Source of the DNA: Lentisphaerales bacterium
GTDB lineage: Bacteria; Verrucomicrobiota; Lentisphaeria; Lentisphaerales; Lentisphaeraceae
DNA: 32,520 nt
Assembly (NCBI GenBank): GCA_022446985.1
Contig: JAKVBD010000058.1
Span: 1-32,520, forward strand
Direction of reading: 5' to 3'
Shown here: one piece after another, positions 9,031-16,285 of the stretch
Layout: the number at the start of each line of letters is the position of its first letter
How positions within the stretch are numbered: position 1 is the stretch's first letter
Program-made: the position numbers and the translations under genes
The notes under the pieces: generated by a model
Seen by the model: only the letters and a program-made list of their open reading frames with translations
Database searches by the model: none
Told to the model about the DNA's origin: nothing

Positions 9031-9060
9031 AATAATACCCTCATTTCTGAGAGTATTATT
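9031..9060 (-). terminator. Hairpin terminator after flagellin gene 1
   Basis: AATAATAC (9031-9038) pairs with GTATTATT (9053-9060), and an inner CTCA/TGAG adds four more pairs after one mismatch. It lies 14 bases beyond the stop of the minus-strand flagellin gene. The T-tract on the minus strand is weak, so it may be an inefficient terminator or an mRNA 3' end stabiliser. Confidence 0.5.
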
Positions 9061-9074
9061 GTAAGTGATAAATG

Positions 9075-10019
9075 TTAGCCTATCAACTGCATGACTGACT
9101 GTGGCAATTGGTTTGCCTGTGCTAACATGGCATTACTGACTTGGTTCAATATTTGGAATTTCGCAAACTGTGTAGACTCTCGTGCCATATCAATGTCACG
9201 GACTTTACTCTCTGAAGATCGCAAATTATCTTCATAGGTAAGCAAGCCGCTTCTAGTTTGCTCAAGTTTATTTTGCTGTGCACCATTGTTCGCCCTGGCA
9301 TTTGCGATGAAATCTACAGCTTTGGCTATTTTTCCTACAGAGTCCGCCGCAGAAACACTCATTTTTGATGAATCGATAATAGAAGACCAAGAAACTTCAT
9401 TCATTGATGAGCCTGTAGCAACATTATCAGAATTATAGGTATAGCTATAAGTCTCTCCGATAACTTCAGTATTGGTCACCTGTAAGTCTTTTAAAGCAAC
9501 ATCAACTGTTTGATTTAAATCCGGACCAATTTGAACCATGATGTTAGAACTGGTATCAACTTTGTCACCTGTAACTACAGCGAGGCCATTGCCACCCCTA
9601 AAAAGGTAGAGTCCATTAAATTTTGCTGCGGCGGTATTTTTGGATGTTATACGAGTGATTTCGTCCTGGAGCTCTTTGAATTCTATTTGAATATTGTCTT
9701 TATCGCCTTGTGTTTTAGTACCATCACCAGCTTCAATTGAAAGTTCGGACATTCGAGCGAGCATGTCATTCACTTTTTGGAGCCATGAGTCTGCCGTTTG
9801 AAGCATTGATAAGGCATTTTCAACATTTGAGCGTGCAGACGCTACATTTCTTGCTTGGGATCGCATTCTTTCACTGATACCAACACCAGAAGGGTTGTCT
9901 GCAACACCTTTTATACCAGTTGATAAATGATTCATGGCCTTTGACATATTTACAGTATTATTACTGAAATTGGACCATATTGAGAACGCGCTGCTATTGT
10001 TATTAACTGCGATTGCCAC
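9075..10019 (-). CDS. Flagellin (paralogue 1)
   Basis: This 314-residue flagellin is the filament subunit, exported by the flagellar type III apparatus. It has the conserved N-terminal D0/D1 helices (LSTGIKGVADNPSGVGISERMRSQ, SMLQTADSW) and the C-terminal D1/D0 helices (ILNQVSNAMLAQANQLPQSVMQLIG). The central part is short, so the variable outer domain is nearly absent. The start is GTG at 10019-10017, fixed by an ideal GGAGG 6 bases upstream and by alignment to MGIAVNNNSS of the second copy. The paralogue at 12089 has exactly the same length and is closely similar throughout. It carries its own FliA-like promoter, structured leader and terminator, so the two are separate transcription units. 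The GTG start may lower its translation relative to copy 2. Confidence 0.95.
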   Translation of the reverse strand: MAIAVNNNSSAFSIWSNFSNNTVNMSKAMNHLSTGIKGVADNPSGVGISERMRSQARNVASARSNVENALSMLQTADSWLQKVNDMLARMSELSIEAGDGTKTQGDKDNIQIEFKELQDEITRITSKNTAAAKFNGLYLFRGGNGLAVVTGDKVDTSSNIMVQIGPDLNQTVDVALKDLQVTNTEVIGETYSYTYNSDNVATGSSMNEVSWSSIIDSSKMSVSAADSVGKIAKAVDFIANARANNGAQQNKLEQTRSGLLTYEDNLRSSESKVRDIDMARESTQFAKFQILNQVSNAMLAQANQLPQSVMQLIG

Positions 10020-10140
10020 TTTATTCCTCCGTGAATTTTAGGGCTTTATAATTCCAGTCTCCTTACCGGAACTTCGACTGTGTCTTAAAGTAAAATGGTC
10101 GAAGGGCATTTTACCTTTTACCAACATCCTTGTCGGTATA
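10020..10140 (-). promoter_or_regulatory. Structured 5' leader of flagellin 1 with GGA-loop hairpins and possible pseudoknot
   Basis: On the transcript, from 5' to 3'. Hairpin A (10138-10119) has stem UACCGACA/UGUUGGUA, eight pairs with one G-U, and an AGGA loop. S1 pairs GUAAAAUG (10114-10107) with CAUUUUAC (10097-10090). Its 9-nt loop contains CUUCGAC (10104-10098), which can pair with GUCGAAG (10078-10072), giving an H-type pseudoknot with a 2-nt L1 and 11-nt L3. Hairpin C (10071-10052) has stem UUCCGGU/ACUGGAA and an AAGGAG loop. A small hairpin D (10036-10023) has AUUC/GAAU around ACGGAG, overlapping the Shine-Dalgarno. The A-hairpin core ACAAGGAUGU equals the known CsrA/RsmA consensus. 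The same four elements occur before flagellin 2. CsrA control is inferred; neither csrA nor fliW lies in this window. Confidence 0.7.
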
Positions 10141-10146
10141 TATCTT

Positions 10147-10173
10147 TTTTCGTGTGTTTTGATCTGAAATTTA
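10147..10173 (-). promoter_or_regulatory. FliA (sigma-28)-like promoter of flagellin 1
   Basis: On the minus strand TAAA (10173-10170, within GCTAAAT) is followed after 15 bases by CACGAAAA (10154-10147), compared with the consensus TAAA-N15-GCCGATAA. The second flagellin has GCTAAAT and CGAAA with identical spacing. Predicted initiation near 10140 would place the 5' end right at hairpin A. Confidence 0.55.
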
Positions 10174-10575
10174 GCTCATTTAATCACTTTGTTTATAAAA
10201 TAAAGGTGTTGAAAATTTAACATGTTTTTTGGGGGGTAGTTCTAGATTTTGATCATGGTATAGAAAGGACAATATACACAGGTCAAGAAAGCCCGTTTAT
10301 TTAATACTGCTCGCAAATCTGTATTTTTGGGTGTGCTTAAAACATATTGATTTATAAGCTGTTAAGCTAAGGAATTCTTGAATGAGTTCGCTCTGAAAAG
10401 GGGGGTGCAGTATTTAGTTGCTAATATTTAATAGCGTGAAGCTATTGAATATATGTCACTTACGCAGCCAAGTAGCCTACTTGTATAAATCTTTATTTAT
10501 AAATTACCTATAATTTTTTGGCGATATATTAGGTGTAACGAAAAATTCTAATAGCCTTTAATAGTTTTGCATCTA
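10174..10575. other. Intergenic region upstream of flagellin 1 with a 12-bp hairpin
   Basis: No gene was seen. A long inverted repeat lies at 10424-10452: ATATTTAATAGC, 5-base loop GTGAA, GCTATTGAATAT (12 pairs, one G-T). It is about 125 bases upstream of the transposase remnant and has no T-run after it, so it does not look like a terminator. An 11-base word TCTTGAATGAG (10376-10386) recurs at 11849-11859 beyond the remnant. Confidence 0.4.
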
Positions 10576-11725
10576 ATGTACAAAAATAGCCTTTCATCTC
10601 AGCCTGAATCTCCAAACTTCTACATGCCAGTTGGAGGTAAGCTTAATCCAGAAAACCGTTGGGTCATACTTAGAAAGTTTGTCCCCTGGATGAAGTTGAA
10701 AAGCACTACGCTTCTAACTTTTCTTCTCGTGGGCCCAAAGCTCTGACTTCACAAGTTTCACTTGGATCACTGATTATTAAAGAAAGGCTTAATGTCAGTG
10801 ATCGTGAAACAGTGGAACAGAGTCGTGAGAATCCGTACCTTCAGTACTTTATTGGTTTTGACGAATTCTGTGACGATCTTTCTTTTGATTCGTCTTCGAT
10901 GGTTCATTCCCGTAAGCGCTTTACACTGGAGGCCCTTAAAGCTATTAATGAAAAGATGTGTTTAGATCAATCCACGAACGAAGAAGCAATTCCTCCTGAT
11001 GATGACTCTGACGATCCTCCTAATCAAGGTACGCTTATTGTCGATGCGACATGTACTCCAGCAGATATCACTTATCCAACAGACGTCAAATTACTCAATG
11101 ATTGTCGTGAAAAAACTGAAGAAATTATCGATAAACTACATGATTTACATCAGGGTAAAAGAAGCCTAGCACATACCGGGATAAAGCCAGGAAGGATTTT
11201 TTGAACTTTATCAAAGCCAAAAATCCATCACGTTCAAAACGACGAGCAGCTATTCGTAAACAGCTTTCATATGTTCAGCGAAACCTTGCTTATATTGAGC
11301 AGCTTAAAGAGGAAGTCGGATTTGCAATATTAGGTCGACAGTTACACCGCAAGCTTCTTGTGATTAATGAAATTTATCGAAATCAAAGAAACCGCAAATA
11401 CTATACAGAGCGTTCGATTAGGATCTGTGGAAAACCTTCAGGGTGACCTCCCAAAGACAAGAAGAAATGTAAAGCGATTCAGAAACAGACTAGACAAGAT
11501 GAAGCTGATAGAGTTGCTGTATAAGGTAAGATTGGACAAAGTAAACGTCGTTTTAGTCTATCAAGAATTATGGCGAAGTTAGCGTCAACTTCGAAAGCGG
11601 TTGTTGGACTGATTTTCATTATAATCAACTTAGAAAAGAAGCTGACCGAGGCTCTTCGGCACACTCTTATTATATGGATACAATATTTAAAGACGGGAAA
11701 GTTATATCGAATTGCTGAGATCTGA
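10576..11725 (+). pseudogene. Decayed IS5-family transposase
   Basis: Fragments of one transposase appear in order in changing frames. The N-terminus from ATG 10576 reads FYMPVGGKLNPENRWVIL then VPW. After a frameshift near 10690 it continues EVEKHYASNFSSRGPKAL, IIKERLNVSDRETVEQ and ENPYLQYFIGFDEF, with the typical VDATCTPADITYPTD core (catalytic Asp region). A second frameshift near 11190 leads to DFLNFIKAKNPSRSKRRAA and LVINEIYR. There the sequence jumps to RNRKYYTERSIRICG, so the central catalytic part seems deleted. Nonsense codons follow (TGA in what should be GRPPK; TAA in AVEGKIGQ), then KRRFSLSRIMAKL and the terminal helix ending at TGA 11723-11725. With at least two frameshifts, two nonsense codons and an internal deletion it cannot be active. 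It lies between the two flagellin paralogues. No clear terminal inverted repeats were found. Confidence 0.85.
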
Positions 11726-12028
11726 CAAGTAATTGATGAAGTTTTAGAACACTGAATCATTTATTCAGCAAGTCTTACTTAATATTTTGCTAAAAATCTT
11801 TTGGATAAAAAGCAAAGCCACTTATGAGGTTTATTTTTTTGAGCAGACTCTTGAATGAGCAAGATTTAAAATAGGCAGGTGTTTTTTGGGCTTAATCGCA
11901 TATTTTATAAAGCAAAATCTGTATGAATTTATGTTTCTCTAGTGATGTGCGAAATCGTCAAGAGTTGTAATAGTTACCGATCGCTAAGATAACGAAAACA
12001 ATTCTAGGCCACTAACTTTTCCAGAAAC
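11726..12028. other. Intergenic region after the transposase remnant
   Basis: No convincing gene, RNA or promoter was seen. It contains the second copy of TCTTGAATGAG (11849-11859) and probably the right end of the decayed insertion element. Confidence 0.35.
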
Positions 12029-12055
12029 AAAAAAAGCTGCACCCGAAGGTGCAGC
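12029..12055 (-). terminator. Rho-independent terminator of flagellin gene 2
   Basis: GCTGCACC (12036-12043) pairs with GGTGCAGC (12048-12055). On the minus strand the loop is UUCG, an extra-stable tetraloop, and a run of seven T residues follows (12029-12035). It lies 33 bases after the flagellin stop and is much stronger than the hairpin after copy 1. Confidence 0.93.
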
Positions 12056-12088
12056 ACTTCAACTAAGTAAACTAATGTTTGGGGAAGC

Positions 12089-13033
12089 TTATCCGATAAG
12101 CTGCATTACCGATTGTGGTAACTGGTTAGCCTGAGCTAACATAGCGTTACTTACCTGGTTAAGGATTTGGAACTTCGCAAAGGTTGTAGACTCTTGAGCC
12201 ATATCAACATCGCGAATCTTACTTTCAGCAGCTCTTAGGTTATCTTCATATGAAAGTAAACCACTTCTTGTCTGTTCCAGTTTATTTTGCTGAGCACCAT
12301 TACTAGCTCTGGCATTTGCAATAAAGTCGATTGCTTGTGCAATCTTGCCTACTGCACCTTGAACAGATACACTCATTTTATTTGAGTCAACAACCGAAGT
12401 CCATGAGACTTGATCTATAGTTGAACCTGTCGCTATGTTGTCAGAGTTATAAGTGTAGGTGTAAGTCTCACCGATTATTTCAGTATTGTTTACCTGAAGG
12501 TCTTTCAGTGCGATATCAACGGTCTGTCCACTATCTGGTCCAATTTGAACCTTGATGTTTGAGCTTGTATCAACCTGGTCACCAGTCACAACTGCCAGAC
12601 CATTACCACCTCTGAATAGGTAGAGTCCGTTAAATTTTGCGGCGGCGGTACTTTTAGAAGTGATACGAGAGATTTCATTTTGAAGTTCTTTGAATTCAAT
12701 TTGGATATTCTCTTTATCGCCTTGTGTTTTAGTACCATCACCAGCTTCGATAGCCAGTTCAGACATGCGGGCTAGCATGTCATTCATTTTTTGCATCCAG
12801 GAGTCTGCAGTTTGAAGCATTGATAGGGAGTTTTCTACGTTGGATCTTGCGGCAGAAACGTTTCTTGCCTGTGATCTCATTCTTTCACTTATACCAACAC
12901 CGGATGGATTGTCAGCCACACCTTTGACACCTGTAGATAAGCGTCCCATGGCTTTACCCATGTTAACAGTGTTGTTGCTGAAGTTAGACCAGATTGAGAA
13001 TGCACTACTATTGTTATTTACTGCGATACCCAT
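12089..13033 (-). CDS. Flagellin (paralogue 2)
   Basis: This 314-residue flagellin matches copy 1 in length and most residues. It has the D0/D1 helices (MGKAMGRLSTGVKGVADNPSGVGISERMRSQ) and the C-terminal NQVSNAMLAQANQLPQSVMQLIG. Differences cluster in the central third (for example IDQVSWTSVVDSNKMSVSVQGAVGK). The open frame continues upstream to 13141, but the start is ATG at 13033: it has GGAGG 6 bases away, aligns with copy 1, and the upstream codons lie in the structured leader. It has its own FliA-like promoter, leader and strong terminator. An ATG start and better terminator suggest it could be the major subunit, which is inference. Confidence 0.95.
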   Translation of the reverse strand: MGIAVNNNSSAFSIWSNFSNNTVNMGKAMGRLSTGVKGVADNPSGVGISERMRSQARNVSAARSNVENSLSMLQTADSWMQKMNDMLARMSELAIEAGDGTKTQGDKENIQIEFKELQNEISRITSKSTAAAKFNGLYLFRGGNGLAVVTGDQVDTSSNIKVQIGPDSGQTVDIALKDLQVNNTEIIGETYTYTYNSDNIATGSTIDQVSWTSVVDSNKMSVSVQGAVGKIAQAIDFIANARASNGAQQNKLEQTRSGLLSYEDNLRAAESKIRDVDMAQESTTFAKFQILNQVSNAMLAQANQLPQSVMQLIG

Positions 13034-13156
13034 TTTATTCCTCCGTGAATTTCTAGGGTTATGTTTACCAGCCTCCTTGCCGGTACTTCGGCTATATATA
13101 GATCGAAAAAAGGCCGAAGAGCTTTTTTCGGTTACCCACATCCTTGTCGGTACATA
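13034..13156 (-). promoter_or_regulatory. Structured 5' leader of flagellin 2 with GGA-loop hairpins and possible pseudoknot
   Basis: The architecture matches the flagellin 1 leader. Hairpin A (13152-13133) has UACC/GGUA and ACA/UGU around an AGGA loop, with one G-G mismatch. S1 pairs CGAAAAAAG (13130-13122) with CUUUUUUCG (13112-13104), nine perfect pairs. Its 9-nt loop holds CUUCGGC (13119-13113), which can pair with GCCGAAG (13092-13086); L1 is 2 nt and L3 is 11 nt, as in copy 1. Hairpin C (13085-13066) has UACCGGC/GCUGGUA and an AAGGAG loop. Hairpin D (13050-13037) has AUUC/GAAU around ACGGAG at the ribosome site. Relative to copy 1, S2 changes A-U to G-C, hairpin C changes two pairs on both sides, and S1 is almost wholly different yet still paired. 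This supports a selected RNA structure. Confidence 0.72.
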
Positions 13157-13162
13157 CTTAGT

Positions 13163-13189
13163 CTTTCGGAGGTGTTTAAATTTTATTTA
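13163..13189 (-). promoter_or_regulatory. FliA (sigma-28)-like promoter of flagellin 2
   Basis: On the minus strand TAAA (13189-13186, in GCTAAAT) is followed after 15 bases by TCCGAAAG (13170-13163), matching five of eight positions of GCCGATAA. Spacing equals that of the flagellin 1 promoter. Initiation would fall around 13156, just ahead of hairpin A. Confidence 0.55.
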
Positions 13190-13312
13190 GCGTTTTTGCA
13201 TTTTTTTTTAATATTTCTTTGATTTGAGCACAAAAAAAGATGTACTTTACACTTAAAGGGCCTTGTTCAATGTCATATTTATGATTCTTTTTATTGGCTG
13301 GAAAGGTAAAAT

Positions 13313-13705
13313 ATGGGTTATTTAATGAATGTAGAATTTAATGGGAATGTACTTGTCGTAGAGGATAATCCTGTCAATCAGATAGTTATTAGAAGCCAAC
13401 TTAAAAAAATGGGTATCGATGTAGATGTTGCAGGGAATGGGCAAGAAGCATTAGATATTTTCGGTAAAGACAAAACCTATAATTTGATTTTCATGGACTT
13501 ACAAATGCCTGTAATGGGGGGGATCGAATGTACTGAGAATATTCGCCTCGACGATCAGGTAGTTCCAATTGTTGCGGTAACGGCCAATGTTACTGATATA
13601 GATAGGCAGAATTGTAAAGATTGTGGCATGAATGGTTTTATTCCTAAACCACTACAAAGAGATTTTTTGATTGCTGAATTGGATAAGTGGCTGGAACGCA
13701 AATGA
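13313..13705 (+). CDS. Single-domain response regulator (receiver domain)
   Basis: The 130 residues form one receiver domain with no output domain. The acidic pair is Glu17-Asp18, the phospho-acceptor is Asp62 (FMDLQMPVMGG), the switch Thr is Thr90 and the conserved Lys is Lys112 (IPKPL). The sequence style (VEDNPVNQ, MDLQMPVMGGIE) resembles receivers of hybrid histidine kinases more than CheY. ATG 13313 has GGAAAGG 6 bases upstream; an internal ATG at 13325 is a less likely start. The stop overlaps the start of rlmH (ATGA), so the two are probably translationally coupled. The partner kinase is not in the window. Confidence 0.88.
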   Translation: MGYLMNVEFNGNVLVVEDNPVNQIVIRSQLKKMGIDVDVAGNGQEALDIFGKDKTYNLIFMDLQMPVMGGIECTENIRLDDQVVPIVAVTANVTDIDRQNCKDCGMNGFIPKPLQRDFLIAELDKWLERK

Positions 13706-14172
13706 AAATAGCTCTTATCCAAGTTGGAGGGACTGTTGATTCTTATTTAAAAACAGGTGTTGATGAGTACCTAAAGCGGCTTAAGCACTATACCTCTTTT
13801 GAAATTATCGAACTTAAAGATCAAAAAAATGCGTCTAAACTTTCTCGAGACCAGCTTAAGATTAAAGAAGCTAAGGATATTCTCGCTAAAGTGAATAATG
13901 GTGACTTTGTTGTAGTCTTAGACGAGAGAGGAAAGCAGCAGACATCTGAAGACTTTGCGCAGTTTATACAGGATAAAATGAATCAATCATGTAAACGTCT
14001 AGTGTTTATTATTGGTGGTGCTTTTGGTTTTGCCGATGAAATTTACCAAAGAGCCAATCAAAAACTGGGCTTATCCAAGATGACCTTTTCTCACCGTATG
14101 ATTCGTTTACTCTTTGTGGAACAACTTTATCGCGCTCATACTATACTTAAGAATGAGCCTTATCACCATTAG
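13702..14172 (+). CDS. rlmH: 23S rRNA pseudouridine-1915 N3-methyltransferase RlmH
   Basis: This 156-residue SPOUT methyltransferase methylates pseudouridine 1915 in helix 69 of 23S rRNA, using S-adenosylmethionine. Family hallmarks are present: the start MKIALIQVGGT, VVLDERGKQQTSEDFA, the cofactor-binding knot FIIGGAFGF, and the C-terminal RLLFVEQLYRAHTILKNEPYHH, which closes the active site. Length is as usual for the family. The open frame extends upstream to 13687, but ATG 13702 aligns with known starts and overlaps the preceding stop by ATGA. The 3' end overlaps the stop of the convergent methyltransferase gene by three bases. Confidence 0.95.
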   Translation: MKIALIQVGGTVDSYLKTGVDEYLKRLKHYTSFEIIELKDQKNASKLSRDQLKIKEAKDILAKVNNGDFVVVLDERGKQQTSEDFAQFIQDKMNQSCKRLVFIIGGAFGFADEIYQRANQKLGLSKMTFSHRMIRLLFVEQLYRAHTILKNEPYHH

Positions 14173-14681
14173 CGCAGCTGCTTAGCAGCCTCAAATAGTG
14201 CGACTGCAGCACAGTTTGAAACATTAATAGAATTCTTAAGGCCATAGGCAGGCAGTTTTATGAAGTCTGTACACTTATTTAATGTTTCTTGTTGAATACC
14301 AAGAGCTTCATTGCCAAGAATAATGGCAGTGGGTTGATTGAATTTATAATCCCAAATGACTTTAGCGGACTCAACAGTTTCTACAGCTACCGATCTGTAG
14401 CCTTTATTTAAATAGTAATCGACAGCTTCCGAAGCATGATCAAAGTGTCTTGTCTGAACTATATCTTCTGTACCCATAGCAGCCTTAACTAATTTAGGAT
14501 GGGGAGGGCAGGCCGTATACCCGCAACAGGCGACTTCTTCGGCATTTACTGCATCGGCTAAACGCAGTATATTACCGACATTATGGACGCTTCTTAAACG
14601 ATCTAAAATGATGACTACAGGAATCTTCGGGTGATCTGTTGAGGACTTATCACCCTGAATGACGTTGATATTTTCTGGCAT
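14169..14681 (-). CDS. TrmH/SpoU-family RNA 2'-O-methyltransferase
   Basis: The 170-residue protein shows the three SPOUT/SpoU motifs: NVGNILR (34-40), IILGNEALGI (around 120-129), and IKLPAYGLKNSINVSNCAAVALFEA near the C-terminus. It lacks the N-terminal substrate-binding domain of larger family members, so it resembles the short tRNA or rRNA ribose methyltransferases; the target nucleotide cannot be named. Its ATG overlaps the rpoN stop (TAATG), so it is cotranscribed with rpoN and probably coupled to it. The neighbouring convergent gene is also an RNA methyltransferase (rlmH), but there is no sign of a functional link. Confidence 0.9.
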   Translation of the reverse strand: MPENINVIQGDKSSTDHPKIPVVIILDRLRSVHNVGNILRLADAVNAEEVACCGYTACPPHPKLVKAAMGTEDIVQTRHFDHASEAVDYYLNKGYRSVAVETVESAKVIWDYKFNQPTAIILGNEALGIQQETLNKCTDFIKLPAYGLKNSINVSNCAAVALFEAAKQLR

Positions 14682-16114
14682 TAATAGCTTCTGCGTAAGT
14701 GTGAAGAGGCGATTCCCAATTCTTCTCGGTATTTTGCTACAGTACGGCGTGCGATACTAAACCCCATTGCTTCAAGAGAATCGACTAGATCCTGGTCTGC
14801 AAGAGGCTTTTTAGGCTCTTCTTCTGCAATCATTTCATGAATGCGGTGTTTAATGCTCAGACTGGTGACAACTTCGCCAGTCGTCGATGTATAACCTGAA
14901 TTAAAGAAGTACTTAAAGGAAAATAAACCTTTAGGTGTCTGCACATACTTTTGATTAATAGCACGGCTGACAGTTGTTTCGTGAACGCCTATTTCATCCG
15001 CTACTTGTTGCATAGTCATTGGTTTCATATGATCTATACCTTCACGCAAGAAAGCAATTTGACGTTTTATTATAACTTCTGTAATTCTGACTATAGTCGA
15101 TTCGCGATGATCAAGGCTGCGCATCAACATTTTACTTGAAGTGATCTTTTCTTTAATGTATTTGCGGACTTCCGGTTTTGTTGTTGGATCCTCAAGTATC
15201 TTCATATACTGATCAGAGATGCGAATATTAGGCAAGTGCTCTTTAAGTGCTTTGACTTTATAATCATTGCCATCCTTATAAATCTCTGTTTCAGGCACAG
15301 CATACTGAACATTTTTATTCGATACTGCAGACCCTGGATATGGCTTTAGTTTCTGAATAAATTTTAGTGCTTCATAAATTTTAGTTGGCGTGGCATTTAA
15401 CTTTTTGGCTAATTGCGGTATGTGATTTTTTTGAACCATCTCAAGATGTTTGCTGATGATCTTGTACTCAAGAGTACTCTCCATCTTCATCTTTTTGAGT
15501 TGGATCATAAGGCACTCTTGTAGATCACGACTACCTACACCAACAGGATCAAAGCCTTGAACAACCTGTAAAATCTTATTGATGACTTTAACATCAGCGC
15601 CACAAATAATCGCCAAGTCAGCAATATGAGTCCTGAGGTAGCCCAGCTCATCTATGCTGCCAATTAATTGCTCTGCTATTTCGTATTCTTTATCTTTAAG
15701 TTCGGAAGTTCTGAGCTGTTCGATAAGAATATCCTGTAGAGAGGACTCATGTGTTAATGAGTCAAAAAAGTGTTGTCTTTTAGAGTCGGCTTCTGAATTG
15801 TTTGCATTTCCCGCATGATCACGCCAGGAAAGATCCACGGAAATAAGGCTGCACATAGATTCGTCGTGTTCTGCAGCAGCACCAGCCAAATGATCCTCAG
15901 AAGGAGTGTCCGGAAGTTTCTCGCTAAACATATCTCCAACCAACTCTTCACCACCACCAGTGACTTCGAGTGTCGGGTTGACTTCCATTTCCTGAGAAAT
16001 CTTTTGCTGGAGCTCAAGCATAGGCAGCACAAGAATTTCCAGAGACTGAATCTGCTGTGGAGCCATGATAAGTTCTTGGCTCAGCTTCTGTGCTTGAAAT
16101 AAACCTTGTTCCAT
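14681..16114 (-). CDS. rpoN: RNA polymerase sigma-54 factor RpoN
   Basis: The 477-residue protein has the full sigma-54 layout. A Gln/Leu-rich region I (about 1-50) includes QELIMAPQQIQSLEILVLPMLELQQKISQEMEVNP. A short acidic region II is followed by the core-binding domain (about 120-300), then an HTH (MTMQQVADEIGVHETTVSRAI) that contacts DNA. The RpoN box ARRTVAKYRE (455-464) recognises the -24 element. Sigma-54 needs AAA+ activators, none of which are in this window. In many bacteria it drives flagellar, nitrogen or envelope genes. The flagellin promoters here look like sigma-28 rather than -24/-12 sites, so direct control of them is not supported. The gene precedes the trmH-like gene and diverges from the metallohydrolase gene. 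Confidence 0.96.
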   Translation of the reverse strand: MEQGLFQAQKLSQELIMAPQQIQSLEILVLPMLELQQKISQEMEVNPTLEVTGGGEELVGDMFSEKLPDTPSEDHLAGAAAEHDESMCSLISVDLSWRDHAGNANNSEADSKRQHFFDSLTHESSLQDILIEQLRTSELKDKEYEIAEQLIGSIDELGYLRTHIADLAIICGADVKVINKILQVVQGFDPVGVGSRDLQECLMIQLKKMKMESTLEYKIISKHLEMVQKNHIPQLAKKLNATPTKIYEALKFIQKLKPYPGSAVSNKNVQYAVPETEIYKDGNDYKVKALKEHLPNIRISDQYMKILEDPTTKPEVRKYIKEKITSSKMLMRSLDHRESTIVRITEVIIKRQIAFLREGIDHMKPMTMQQVADEIGVHETTVSRAINQKYVQTPKGLFSFKYFFNSGYTSTTGEVVTSLSIKHRIHEMIAEEEPKKPLADQDLVDSLEAMGFSIARRTVAKYREELGIASSHLRRSY

Positions 16115-16285
16115 AAAAGTGCCTGATTCCTAGATTTTTGTCATTTTTTTCAAACTGCAGTTTCAGATAATTAAGAATGCAGTAGATTTGAATTCTTTAT
16201 GAGACTACTCCTTCTAAGACCTAACTTAATACGTGTAGTGCTCTCTACCAAATAAGATTGAAAAAAAAGCAGGAAATCACAAAAA

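Noticed and set aside
9075..10019. Open frames on the plus strand inside the flagellin and dehydrogenase genes
   Set aside because: They are out-of-frame shadows of strongly conserved proteins and have no ribosome sites or family features.
10020..10140. Cyclic-di-GMP (GEMM) riboswitch as identity of the flagellin leader
   Set aside because: The conserved GEMM sequence blocks and tetraloop/receptor are not present. The only matching known signal is the CsrA-type GGA hairpin.
13034..13141. Upstream extension of the flagellin 2 reading frame by 36 codons
   Set aside because: The extension overlaps the structured leader and promoter-proximal RNA, has no ribosome site, and is absent from the paralogue. 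ATG 13033 has an ideal GGAGG.
14681..16114. Sigma-54 control of the flagellin genes because rpoN is nearby
   Set aside because: No GG-N10-GC type -24/-12 element was found upstream of either flagellin. Both upstream regions fit a FliA-like site better.
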